A stretch of DNA of 64,000 bases from Sinonovacula constricta (Eukaryota; Mollusca; Bivalvia; Cardiida; Solecurtidae): NCBI GenBank assembly GCA_007844125.1, contig CM017568.1:2824547-2888546 (forward strand), in the 5' to 3' direction. The notes below the pieces were generated by a model. That model made no database searches, was not told the DNA's origin, and was given only the letters and a program-made list of their open reading frames with translations. Below, in pieces: positions 48,906 to 60,026 of this stretch; position 1 is the stretch's first letter; each line of letters begins with the position of its first letter. Both the position numbers and the translations under genes were made by a program.

Positions 48906-50617
48906 GTAACAGTCAATGTTTGTGTTATTGTGTTTAGATGTCCCACCTAATATCTTTCTGTCATGTATATATTGTTACCCTGAAACCTTTACTGTCATAG
49001 TATGCTGTGAACACCGAACTTGATAGAATAATTAAGCGGTCCTATTATACCTGCCCCTGGGGATCTACCAGGTCTAGAACTACACTTTGTTAACCTGAGT
49101 GTATACAAGAGAAGTCTTACATGTATTAATTGAGGAATCTTTGGTTTCTCTCAACAATGGCTTGATCTCTCAAACCCATGACTGACATGTCTACCTTCTG
49201 TATCCCCAGGCATTGTAAAAGAGAAAGAGTTGAAGAGAGAGAGCAAAACAGATCAAGTTAGAGAAAGTGAGAGGCATATACAGACAGAAAAGGAGAGACA
49301 AAGTAGAGGAAAATAAAAGAGAAATGGCAGTGGTATAGTAAGAGTGAGAGAGAGGACAAACAGTGACAGAGGAGATTGAGGAGAAAAACAGATACATAGA
49401 AAGGTTTTGGTAAAATATAAAATATGATTGAAGAGAAATAAGGAAAAGAAGAGAAAGATAGAGAGAGAGGTGGAGAGATAAAGAACACAGTGGTTGTGTC
49501 AGTGATATGTTGACATGGTATATGTTATGTTTTGTCGTGCATACCTTACCCTCCCACCCACTGACAGAGGCTTTGATAATCAATACTCTAATGGTTATGT
49601 AATGACCTGTTTGAATAATCAAGGACCATACTTGCATGTGTCCATAGTGAAACATTCACCAGTCCTGGCTGTAAAACCATCAAACAAGATTGTATTTACT
49701 CAAACTGGGCTAGAAAAATATAGCTCCTTTGTGTTAGTTATGGGATACGAATATGTTGACAGATATTGCAAATAGGTGTGGAATACTCAACCCAATGACC
49801 CCAATATATAGATGTATTATCGTTTTGTCCTCTACATGTTCTGTGAACAACTGAGTTTAATATTTTATTGATCGCAGCGGGTGTATTTAATGTGTGTGGC
49901 TAATGTCTATTATATATTGTAAAGGGGAATACAATGGGTAGTTCAATTATTGTGAGTAAAATCTGTAAATTCAGATATAATGTAAATTAAGATATTAGTA
50001 AAACTGATTGTGTATTTCAATATCTCATTTCCTCTATGGGGTCTGACAAGTATGGTGGCTCAATAATTCAAAAAAAAAGGAAACCTTAAGAATGTTTGAT
50101 TTATGTTTTTATAGTTGATACAAGGTGATCAAACTGATGAGGTCCAGTTATTATAAGTGGAAGAAGATCACAAACAAATATCTTGGTAAAGCATCTGTTG
50201 CACTTCAGGTCACTGTGGCTGAGTATTTACAAGTTAGCTTGTGACTGAGTATTTACGAGTTAGCCTATGGCTGAGCATTTAAAATTTAGCGACATCTCAG
50301 TAACTCTCCCCACATTAAACCATAAAACAAGAAAGAGCCAGGATGTGAGACATTCAAGATGCCATAGAGAGGCACCAATGATATCTCTGTATTTTACAGA
50401 CCATAACCATGATGGAGTTGGAAAAGTGCAACCTATATATTTACATTTCATTGTCATTATTATATTTTTGTTTTATTTATTTTCTCCTTTTTCATTTTTG
50501 CAGATGATAGGTTGTGTGTTTTAAAATAGAAAAATAATTTATTATATAATAATAAAAATTATATTCTTTTTTATTATAATTATAATCACATGGGAATTTG
50601 TTTTTATATAATTGCAG
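48906..50617. other. intronic stretch before the second exon
   Basis: Contains the purine-rich tract at 49205-49490, weak SINE-A similarity near 50115-50220 (aagtggaagaagatcacaaa), and AT-rich sequence up to the splice acceptor. No other exon was found. Confidence 0.4.
49205..49490. repeat. degenerate purine-rich (GA) tract
   Basis: About 280 bases of nearly pure A/G on the plus strand with many gagaga motifs. It opens Ser/Leu-rich frames on the minus strand that are composition artefacts. Confidence 0.8.
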
Positions 50618-50737
50618 GTCGTAACCAAGGATTTCGGAGTACGTTCCAGACATATGCAGAATGGGAGAAAAACTACCCATACCTGTCAAGTTCAGAGGGT
50701 TCCGAGTCTGATGATGATGATTCGGATGACAAGAAAG
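50618..50737 (+). CDS. internal coding exon of the unrecognised gene
   Basis: 120 bases, phase 1 at both ends, bordered by attgcag| and |gtatgt. It completes a Ser or Gly codon from the upstream exon and then codes 39 residues: RNQGFRSTFQTYAEWEKNYP, then YLSSSEGSESDDDDSDDKK. The first half has aromatic residues in a possibly helical stretch. The second half is an acidic Ser/Asp run ending in basic KK, resembling casein-kinase-2-type linkers. No stop occurs in frame, and composition is less AT-rich than the flanking intron. The protein family is not recognised. Because the exon is symmetric (1-1) it could be skipped or included without a frameshift. Confidence 0.78.
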
Positions 50738-50771
50738 GTATGTTATAACTTTGGTTGATGTGTTTTTTTTG

Positions 50772-50983
50772 TTTTTTTTTTTATTAAATTGCACAAACAC
50801 AGAAATGGACATATTGGCATCATGCAGCTATTTTTAGTGGAGGAAGACCCATATGTAGGGTAGGAATACTGGTGAATAGCAGGTCAGCTAGAAGACCTCC
50901 TGAATGTTCCCACCCTGACTGGGCCGCAAACCTACACAGTGAGGCTGAGGTATTACAAGTCCTAGACACTAACTGCTGGGTCG
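50772..50983 (-). mobile_element. SINE-A copy, minus orientation, 35 bases after the exon
   Basis: Tail (aaattgcacaaacacagaaa, tggacatattggc), agtggaggaagaccc, gtcagctagaagacctcc, a degraded B-box complement and head. It sits almost directly behind the splice donor. Confidence 0.8.
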
Positions 50984-51318
50984 GAGGATCAAGACCCGAT
51001 TTTTAGGCATGATTTGTCAATTATTGAAACAATACAAAACACTGGTGGAACACCATTTTGTTTGACAATATTGCCATCCAAATGCCTTATGCCAGAACTG
51101 ATTTTCTCCCAAAAAGAAAATGAATCTGGCACTTATTTGATGTTAAAAAATGAAAGCCCTGCAAGCATTGTGGTATTATTCACTGCCTTGGAAAAGTAGT
51201 CACATTGGTGACAATAAGAACCAGTCTAGATAAACTTTTACTTGTTATTTTATGTCAGATAACCATCCCTTTTTCAAACTACACAACTCTCCCTTCAAGC
51301 GGTGGACATAAGCAGAAG

Positions 51319-51665
51319 GTCAAAGGTGGTAACCGACATTATGCCTATATGTTATATATGTAACAATAATATATGTTAAAATTGAGATTCCTGCTAAAAA
51401 AAAGACATCAACGTCACAGCGGATGACATAAATAAACTAAAACAATATTGGTCACATGGTTTTCTTGGTTTAAAAATAGCTAACTGTAATAGCTCAGATA
51501 GGAAATACATGTTTGTATTGACGATTGTGGCGTTATGATTCACTTTTCCGACAGGTGTACGACATCAATAAACAGCATTTTACACGATCTGTTCATGTAA
51601 CAATGGTTTACTTAGATATATAATGAAAATATTTTTGGTCTAAACTGTCAGGTTCCACCTTTAAG
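51319..51665 (+). mobile_element. TTAA-type MITE, copy 4
   Basis: Left end tcaaaggtggtaaccgacat; right end aaactgtcaggttccacctt then taa. The interior has gacatcaataaacagcattt and acacgatctgttcatgtaac. No open frame of note. Confidence 0.78.
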
Positions 51666-54600
51666 GTTCAGGTCACAGTAGCACAGCTAAACATAATCAG
51701 TGTGAAGAGTGCGGCGAGAGGTTGTCACTGGTTACATTAGGTGTACCTTTTATTTATCAGTTCAATGTTCATTAAGTATTGCATTTTATAATCACATTTG
51801 CATGTAGTTTTAAATAGGCTGGGTAAACATTTGATGATTAGTTGATTCTGCTACAGGAGTTAAACTGTGTGTCATGCCTATCTTGTCACATCCTATCCTA
51901 GAAATACATGATTAAAACTTCTTTTTGTGGAGCTTGGAATACTTGACATGTGTTAGTTTGGTTACATTAGCATGCAGCACTAAAACTATATTCAGAGTTA
52001 GCAGTGAAAGAAAGGCTTGGTAGTCAACTGGTGATTGTCAGGTACCTGGCAGAATATACTTGTACACTGAAAACAAGTAAAACATAATGACCATAACATT
52101 GTTTTTGTTTTTGTCTTATGGCAACGACATAATCATGGTCGTATTAGTGTCTTCTTTTTCATCTGTTTTTGTTATGGGCTAGCATATATACAGCTCATAA
52201 TTTTATTGACAAATAAGTTCTATTGTATAACATTATAGCCACATACAATTAAAACTGTTAAGAAGAATATAACAACCAGATTGACCAATACTTGTTCTTA
52301 AAACTGGCTGAGTTACCTTCCTAAGAGACAAAGATCAGATGATTTGGGAATGCAAGTAGGATTTGTCTATGATTGGCCCATTCTTATCAGTGGCTGAGAC
52401 TTCTAACTTGGTTTACATAAATAGTCATCTTTGTTAATGTATAACTTCACAAAGTTTAAAATCACTATCAAAAATATTCTTTTTCTAAATGAATTTGTCA
52501 GGAGAAATAACCAATATGATTATTGGTTCTTTGAAGTCACTAGTTACCTCCCTTAATTAAACATCTTGAAATTGAAGAGTACAAACAACAATGACAACAA
52601 CAACAGATAATAACCTTTTTATGCTAATTCGAAGTTTGATCTAATAAATAATTATTGCAGACATCTGAGTGTAATGTTTGTAATTTTGTAGTTAAAACCC
52701 AAACAAGACCTCTCTCTTAACAATTATCAAGATGGATAACTTTTGACATACTTAGCATTTTGTCTTTGCTGGTTTCCTCCCCTGGTTGCACAGTCAGTAT
52801 TATAAATAATGCAGATATGTCTATATAACCTACATGATAAGAATATTTGACAATTCATCTTATTGATGATTATTTTGTCATCTAATCTAAAATTTGTATT
52901 TGTTTAGTTATTAGTTTATTTGTTTTATTTGTTTTATTTTACATAAGAGAAATGTGGCACTATTGCTTATTTTTTAAGATAACAAACAAAATGTGGCTAC
53001 AAATAAGTTTTCAGATACCCCTGCAAGAGTTCAAACCCGAAACAAGATAAATACCTGCAAATCTTTGACAGGCATAAGACTTTACCTTACCAATTTCAGC
53101 TGGAATTATTGATAAATTTAAAAGCTTTAAAATAAACCTTGAATCTGAAATACTTTTTCAGCTGGCCTAAAGAGCATAGTCATAGTTGTGTTTCTTGTGC
53201 ACAGCACTTCTACACACTACCAAGTATGTAAATACCAAGTTTAAAATGAATCCATCAAGTAGTTGTCATGTTATATCGGGGATAAAAAAAGAAACTAAGG
53301 GAGGCAATGAAAATTTAATACATGTAGAGTTATGATTATTGTGTACTTTATTTCTATACACTACCAAGTATGTATATATTCAAAGTTTGAAGTGAATCCA
53401 TTTAACAGCATTTATGTTGTTTTCGTGGCAAAAAATAAATAATAAGGGAGATAATTAGTGAGTAATGTAGGTAGACTTATGGATGTTGTGTACTGCACTT
53501 TCAACCTCCAAGTTTCCAACCTCTAAGTCTTTAGGGAGCATAATAACAGCAATAATAAATCAACAGCATCAACTACAAAACATAAAAAAAACAGAAAGTT
53601 TTATTTGTTTAAACTGTGTCCTTATGTTTTATATAAAGCCAAAAATTGTGTCCTTAAATAGTAAGTATAGCCTATTGTTGTGTTCTTATATAGTAAGTAA
53701 AGCCAAACATTGTGTCCTTAAATATTAAGTGAAGCCAAATGTTCAATTTTGTCTTAAAATGTTAAGTGTTCAGTAACTATTGTTATGTGAGAATTGCACA
53801 AGTCATGGATTTCAATCCACAATATCTTTATTATGTATTTAGCTGGATGTCTGTATTACATGACACTTTAACTTTACTAATTTGAGCTTAGAATTACACT
53901 GAAATTTCAGAAATAAGCTTATTTTTATTGATGTGACAATTGTGCCTTGTGGTTAAGTCATGACTTAGGCTTAAGTATTGTTGTTGAATATGTGCCTAAG
54001 TAAAGCCAAAAATTATATGCTTAAGTATTAAATATGACCAGAAATTGTGTCAATGAGTCTGACGCAAAGCAATAAAATCATAATGTATCTGTAAATGTTA
54101 TGTTAAACAAAATATTACCATATATCCTTGTCAAGCCAAAAATTGTAAATGTTCAAAAAAGCCAAATAATTTTACCTAAAATATCAACCAAAGCCCAAAA
54201 TAAATATATCTTTGCTGTCAAATTAATGTCTGTCATCCAACTTCCAATAGCTTGAACTGTGTATAATACCTAATAGAAATGAATATATGTATATATGTGA
54301 AAAGTGTACAAATTACATACCCCACACTGTAAAAGCATTTCAATTCATTCGGCTGAATGAGATAAAATTAATAGCCTATAATTGTGTATGTGGGAGTTTA
54401 CTTTCTCTCACAAACAGGGAAGTGTCACCATTCATAAATGTCATGATGGGATCATTTGGTCTTCTGATATTGTATGATTGTCGGAAATCACAGTGTTTAT
54501 GAAGGCTGCATTTAGACTACCCTTATATAGATCTTTTGTTAGAGATAACGAGTTTCATATTGTGGAAGGAAAAGTGTATTTTAACACTGAAAGAATATAA

Positions 54601-54837
54601 ATTATGTACTTGAAAATGCTTTCTGAATTGATGGTTTAGAAATATGAATGTTCTTTTGACAAAAGAGAGCTTCTTCAAAGTCATAAATAAGCTTAAGAAT
54701 ACTGTCAGCCTCATAGTTGAATGCCTCATACATGTATAAACCTTTAGGATTATTTAGTGCAAATCCATAAATAGACAATATAGATCTCTTATAACCTTCA
54801 TTTTATATCATTAGCCAAAACAGTTTGTTTTGTTCGT
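51666..54837. other. intronic non-coding stretch
   Basis: AT-rich. Two diverged copies of a ~180-base sequence lie at 53160-53510, and a looser ~50-base motif (aagccaaaaattgtgtcctt) recurs between 53630 and 54200. No exon identified. Confidence 0.4.
53160..53510. repeat. two diverged ~180-bp direct copies
   Basis: Both copies contain a cacactaccaagtatgtaaat or similar phrase, aagttt(aaa/gaa)(a/g)tgaatcca, and aagggag(g/a)(c/t)aa, in the same order. They are old duplicates or neighbouring insertions of one dispersed element. Confidence 0.6.
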
Positions 54838-55185
54838 TTTGTTTTTTGTTACATTGCGCCGACACAGTTATGGCCATATTTACAATGTCCAGCTAATTAT
54901 TAGTGGCCGATTTTGTTTTTGTTACATTGCGCCGACACAGTTATGGCCATATTTACAATGTCCAGCTAATTATTAGTGGCCGATTTTGTTTTTGTTACAT
55001 TGCGCCGACACAGTTATGGCCATATTGGCAATGTCCAGCTAATTATTAATGGCAGATTTTGTGTTTGTTACATTGTGCTGACACAGTTATGTTCATATTG
55101 GCAATGTCCAGCTAATTATTGGTGGTGGAAGACCCCAGACAAATGTCTGGGTAGACCCACTAGTGCATGTATGTCAGAAGACAAA
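54838..55185 (-). mobile_element. SINE-A copy with amplified tail, minus orientation
   Basis: The tail segment is present four times (see next entry). The body follows once: ggtggtggaagaccccagac, aaatgtctgggtagaccc, actagtgcatgtatgtcaga, then it breaks off before the B box. Confidence 0.85.
54851..55130. repeat. 73-bp tandem repeat, 4 units, derived from the SINE-A tail
   Basis: Units start at acattgcgcc 54851, 54924 and 54997, and at acattgtgct 55070, exactly 73 bases apart. Each holds gacacagttatggccatatt, then acaatgtccagctaattatt, then agtggccgattttg. The first three units share tttacaatg; the last has ttggcaatg, as in ordinary SINE-A. Confidence 0.93.
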
Positions 55186-55420
55186 AAATTTACTTTTGAG
55201 GTCCATGTATTTAAAAGTCTAAAAGGGAGTTACAGTTAAAGTGCTGAAATTTAACCTTTGGCTTTTTGATGACTATAATCGTAGCTGCTGAAATAATGTT
55301 ACTCGTTTACTGTTTCCTGTGGAACAATTAGCTGTTCTATGTACAATGTGCATCATTATTTGTAGTGATGTGTCATCATTTTGTGAAATTAACATATTTA
55401 TGTTCCATTCTCCATTATAA

Positions 55421-55905
55421 GCTAAAAACACATACAATCAACATACAATACACATACAAAACACATATAATACACATATAATACACATACAAAACACATA
55501 CAATATGGATACATAACACATACAAAACACATACAATACACATACAATACACAAACAATATGCATACAATACACATACAAAACACATACAGTACATATAC
55601 AAAACACATGCAATACACAAAACATACAATACACATACATTATACACAAACAATACGCATACAAAACACATACAATAAACATACAGTACATATACAAAAC
55701 ACATACAATACACAAAACATACAATACACATACAATTTATATACAAAACACATACATTACACATACAATACACATATAATACACATACAATACATATACA
55801 ATATACATACAATACACATACAGTACATATACAAAACACATACAATACACATATAATACACATACAAAACACATAAAATACACATACAAAATACATACAA
55901 AAAAA
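55421..55905. repeat. low-complexity cacatacaat-type array
   Basis: About 480 bases of ten-base-like steps (cacatacaat, cacatacaaa, cagtacatat, cacataatac). It opens Cys/Tyr/Val/Met-rich frames in all three minus frames; these are artefacts of composition. Confidence 0.92.
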
Positions 55906-56295
55906 CCCACATAATCAACATCCTCAAAAAATGTAACAAATGACAACAGTTTGACAAAACTTAACTTTACTTACAAATCTGTTTGGGTGTTACTGTAAAA
56001 GTGCTATAACATCACCATCTGAACTGGTGTCACTGTAACTGTCAGGTTACGGTACATTTTTATGCACAAGTACTATTTAGCTTGTAAGACACGAACCATT
56101 GAACAGATTGGAATGATCCTTGCACATGTGTCTCTGTGGTACATAACTAATTATGTAACCAGGCTTGATAGTTCCTGGTTTAATTTTGGGAGAAATACTG
56201 ACACTGATTTGTTTTAAAATATCTTGGTTCATAAACATATGAAGTTAAATTTTGCATGCTTGTACTATTAACCCAGCATATATAATGTAATTGTT

Positions 56296-56527
56296 TGTTT
56301 TGTTTTTTGTAACATTGCACTGACACAGTACAGTTAGGGTTACAATGGCAATGTCAAGATATTTATTGGTAAAGGAAGACTCCAGACGTTTAGGTTGAAC
56401 CACTGGCACAACCCAGATTAGCTGGAAAAACCTCCCCACCTGAAAGTTCTAGCCCTGACCAGGACTTGAACCCACGCAGTGAGAGGGTGAGGAGTTACAA
56501 GTCGCTGACTCTTACAGCTATAAAGTC
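56296..56527 (-). mobile_element. SINE-A copy, minus orientation, nearly complete
   Basis: tttgttttttgtaacattgc tail, aaaggaagactccagacgtt, agctggaaaaacctcccc, B-box complement aggacttgaacccacgcagt, and gagttacaagtcgctgactc head. Confidence 0.88.
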
Positions 56528-57047
56528 TTAAACTAACATTGAATAGTTCAGTGCACTGTTCTATGGCAGCTCTTTTTTATTCACCATACATATTATTCAG
56601 TTGTTTATAGCTTCTAAAAACTAGGTTTTAGATTTGACCAACTGGCAATGAAAATATTGAAATTTGTACAAAGTCTGTTAAATTACAATCAAAATGTTTA
56701 ATTTTCTGATTTTCCACACAAAGTAATTGAAGATTGAGGTCCAAAGGTAATGCACTTCCCATAAAAACATTCCATTATTGTTTAATATTTGTATCTTTTT
56801 TGAAGCATACTATTGAGTTTAGTGTATTGGCTGTTTACACAGGAGCTTTGTCTTCCTATAACATGCAGTGATATAACTTTAAACAGGATGCAAACATTAT
56901 ACAATACATTTGATTAGAGATTAATTTCAATAAGTGGAATACATTGATTCCAAGTGTGTTTATAGATCTTTAGATTGACTTAATGGCATGTCTGTGAATA
57001 AGAGATTTGAATGTTGCTCTCAGTAAAAGAAGAAACTTTTAAAGGTC
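56528..57047. other. non-coding stretch
   Basis: AT-rich; nothing recognised. Confidence 0.4.
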
Positions 57048-57292
57048 GTTAAAAATGTTTGTGTTATAGCTCCATTGCTAACCCTGAAGCCAGTAAAAAG
57101 GTTGTTCCTTGACTGGTTGGTGGTGTCAGGATAATGTGACTGGGTGTGATATCATGCCATCATGCCAGGTGTTCTCGGCATGCTATACACAGTGAAGGAA
57201 GCACTATATCTTCTTCAGGTGGATACTGTCTCCAGATAACTGAAATACTGCTGATAGGATAATAAATCCAATAAACAAACAAACAAACACCT
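57048..57292 (+). mobile_element. SINE-B copy, 5'-truncated
   Basis: Body and tail only: atagctccattgctaaccct, gtcaggataatgtgactggg, gaaggaagcactatatcttc, aataaacaaacaaacaaac. A small ccatcatg duplication is present near 57158. Confidence 0.82.
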
Positions 57293-57894
57293 ATAAAGTG
57301 GCCTAAATGGTGTAATAACTTGTTTATTGTACAATATATATATACATGTAACAGTATTGCACTCATCTCAATTATACAACCAAAATGGCATGTCTATAAA
57401 CCTAGCATATAAAGTTGGTAATGTTTCATCTGTTGTACAGCCAGATCAATACATATTATTGAAACAATTGATTTTTTTCCCAAGACATGCCTATTTCTTT
57501 TTGTGATTGATACATTACACCTACAAGAGTATGGTCAATATTGATACAGTGATATCTCTTGTTGTGTTTACAATTGCCTTAATGTAAATAAAAAAAACAC
57601 CAGTTTTGTTCATTATACAGTGACATAAATCAATGCTCAAGTTACTCTTCACACAGTCACACAAAATTGGATGAATATTAGTGACCAAAGTTGATTACTT
57701 ATGAAGTTGTATTTACTATTTTCACACAAGATGGTCTGAGTAGCATACTTTGGTATGTAGAGTCTGTGTTAATTCCTTGACAATCATAGAAAGGAAATTC
57801 CTGAACCTGAAAAATTCTGTTCAAACATGTTTAAAAAACATTGCCTAAGCATCAATCATATGAAACAACCAAACGATCATTTCTCGTAACTGGT
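57293..57894. other. non-coding stretch
   Basis: AT-rich; nothing recognised. Confidence 0.4.
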
Positions 57895-58198
57895 AGCACA
57901 ATCGGTAGAACATCTGCTTCAGGTACAGGAGGCCTCAGGTTTGATCCCAGGCCCGATATAACCAAAGTCATTAAAAATGGAAGTGGTCAAGCTCCCTTCC
58001 TTATGCTGAAGCAAATATAAGTGTAGTTTCATGACTGGTTGGCCTAGGTTCTATATAATGTGATTGGGTGTGGTATCATGCCAGGTGTTTACAATATGCT
58101 ATATACAGTGAAGGCAGCACTATATCTGCTTCAAGTAGACACTGTCTCCAGATAACTGAAATGATGTTGGTGGGATGATAAACCCAATAAACAAATAT
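57895..58198 (+). mobile_element. SINE-B copy
   Basis: Head ggtagcacaatcggtagaac, B box ggtttgatcccagg, body and tail ataaacccaataaacaaata. A short atttctc direct repeat flanks it. Confidence 0.85.
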
Positions 58199-58341
58199 TT
58201 CTCTGTTTGTCAGAGCTGTGACATATAAACAAGAGACCATGTGTCAGTAGCTCTTATTTCCTATATAGTCAGGTACATGGGTGGATTTTTTTTATGGTCA
58301 ATTTCAGTGGTGATAGACAATAGCGGGTTTGAGAAGTTAGC

Positions 58342-58533
58342 TCCTGTGGCCGAGCAGAACAGTGGTACACTCTGACTGCTGACCTCCCACAGTATGAGTT
58401 GGAGTCCAATCGGGCCACATGACTAACTGTTAGGAGGGTAGAATTGTGGTATGCTAGTGGTTCTACCCAGATATTTGTCTGGATTATAATATAATTGTAT
58501 CACTGGGATGTATTTCCAAAAACAAAAAAATAA
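58342..58533 (+). mobile_element. SINE-A copy, diverged, plus orientation
   Basis: Head ctcctgtggccgagcagaac, B-box-like gagttggagtccaatcggg, gctagtggttctacccagat, and a shortened tail. Confidence 0.72.
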
Positions 58534-59214
58534 AAAGTTTAATTATTAAATCACAGGTGCAAATAAACACTCAGAATTTTAAATTCTGTTTTAAACAATA
58601 ACAATTAAAAAGACAATGATTTTAAAGTGCTTAAATTAATCACCTTTAACACTTTATGACCAAACCCACTTTTTTTACATATACTTAATTAAAGGTTAAA
58701 ATTAAATCAAAACAAATAACAAAAGGATCCACTAGACCAAAGAGTAGAACCAACTTCATTATTTAATTGTAAAAGGTGATCCTGAAAGGAAAGTTGAGAG
58801 GCTTTTAAAGTATTGGTACATGTGTTGTGTCAATACTTTACTGTTCTCTCCAGTAGGCTTGTTGACTTGTCCATTGTGCCAATGTTTATTTGGTGCCAGG
58901 ACTGTGACATAGGGCCAGCTTGGACCCAAGGTGTGAAGCGCTCTCCTTAATGAAGGCTGGAAAACTACTGATATAGGATTCTTATTAAAATATTTGCAGT
59001 GCGTGCTCATAAAAACACTTTAATATTTAGTCTTTTGACATGTTACTTACTTAAAATATATTTACAGTCCATGTACAGTTATTAACCAAAAAATCATAGG
59101 GTTGAGTGACAAGTTCTTCAACTCTCACAGTATTACATAATACTGCAGGAACCCATGACACCAGAATAGTGAATTATCATCATCATCAGCAGCAGCAGTG
59201 ATTGAAGGTGCTGT
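58534..59214. other. non-coding stretch
   Basis: AT-rich; the minus-strand frame at 58759-59010 has no recognisable motif. Confidence 0.35.
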
Positions 59215-59640
59215 TTACTTGTTTCTCAGTTGCACATTGCCTTGTAGAAGTCCTCAATTGTACCTGTCACATCAAGGGTAGGGTTCAGACAAAGCTTTTT
59301 CAGGTCCTCTCAGATTTTCTTTGGGCGCCCTCTGCCATGATAAACTGTCTCTAACTATTTCCAGTTTTTTTTTTTTACTTAGTTTAGCTCTGATATTCTT
59401 TCCATGTGACCACACCTTCTTAGTCTTGCTGAAATCTTACTGGAAGTTTTTGTAAGAGTGTCTAAGATCAAATGGTTGAAATGGCAGACTTGTAATGTCT
59501 CTGTTCCTCATTGTGTAGTTCCGAATCTCAATCTCAATCAGAGGAACAATGTTTATGTCAGAAGGTTTGTCGGCTTTACCTGCCATGCATGGTTCATTCT
59601 AGCAAGAAACTTGTCTTAGGTCTTTCTCCACTCTCACTTA
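59215..59640 (-). pseudogene. decayed non-LTR retrotransposon, reverse-transcriptase C-terminal part
   Basis: On the minus strand, pieces in shifted frames read ARLRRCGHMERISEL and then VYHGRGRPKKI*EDLKKLCL. These match the typical C-terminal signature of non-LTR retrotransposon polyproteins: a xxRxxGHxxRM-like motif followed by RGRPxKxW. Stops and frameshifts interrupt it, so it is dead. The likely 3' end lies near 59215. Clade not determinable. Confidence 0.65.
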
Positions 59641-59757
59641 TAGTCAATGGAATCTGTCTATTATAGATGATCCTGTGTGCCTAGGAAAAAATGATTTTTT
59701 AATGTTTCCAACAAAAGATATTCTATTCTTACTGAAGTTGTGGTTACCAGTTTTTAT

Positions 59758-60026
59758 ACATTTTCTTCAGGGGTGCCCGTGGCTTAGTGGTAGTGTTGCA
59801 AACTCCTCTGACTGCTTAGGATCTCAATGCATGGGTTTGAGTCCCGTTTGAGGTGAAGGACATAATTAAGTAGGAAGGTCTTCCAGCTGACCTGCGGTGT
59901 GCCGTTGGTTCTACCCAGAAATTTGCCTGGGGTCTTCCTTCACGAAAACAGCTAGATGTCACTATAATGATCATAACTGGTCACTACGATGGATCTCAAA
60001 AACAAAACAAACAAAACATTTTCTTC
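59758..60026 (+). mobile_element. SINE-A, full-length reference copy with target duplication
   Basis: The element at 59769-60015 has A-box-like tggcttagtgg at about 59779 and B box gggtttgagtccc at 59833. The body follows (ggaaggtcttccagctgacc, cggtgtgccgttggttctac, ggggtcttccttcacg) and the tail (tcactacgatggatctc, aaaaacaaaacaaac). A perfect 11-base duplication, acattttcttc, flanks it (59758-59768, 60016-60026). This is the best evidence that SINE-A is a genuine retroposon of about 247 bases. Confidence 0.93.

Larger units (their letters stand above)
21697..50617 (+). other. first intron, 28.9 kb, repeat-filled
   Basis: Runs from the gtaagtg donor at 21697 to the attgcag acceptor ending at 50617; both flanking exons are in phase 1. 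It contains the 36-bp giant minisatellite, three other large arrays, three TTAA MITEs, several SINEs and a candidate alternative first exon at 37312. If the gene model is right, all these arrays are transcribed in the plus direction as part of the pre-mRNA. Confidence 0.6.

Noticed and set aside
49191..49655. 154-residue Leu/Ser-rich minus-strand frame
   Set aside because: Much of it is the complement of a purine-rich GA tract; no homology or splice evidence.
55415..55957. Cys/Tyr/Val-rich minus-strand frames resembling membrane proteins
   Set aside because: All three minus frames look alike because the DNA is a cacatacaat-type low-complexity tract.
2076..60000. tRNA genes suggested by A and B boxes in many places
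   Set aside because: The boxes lie in heads of SINE-A or SINE-B followed by SINE bodies and A-rich tails, and no complete cloverleaf with a paired acceptor stem was found.
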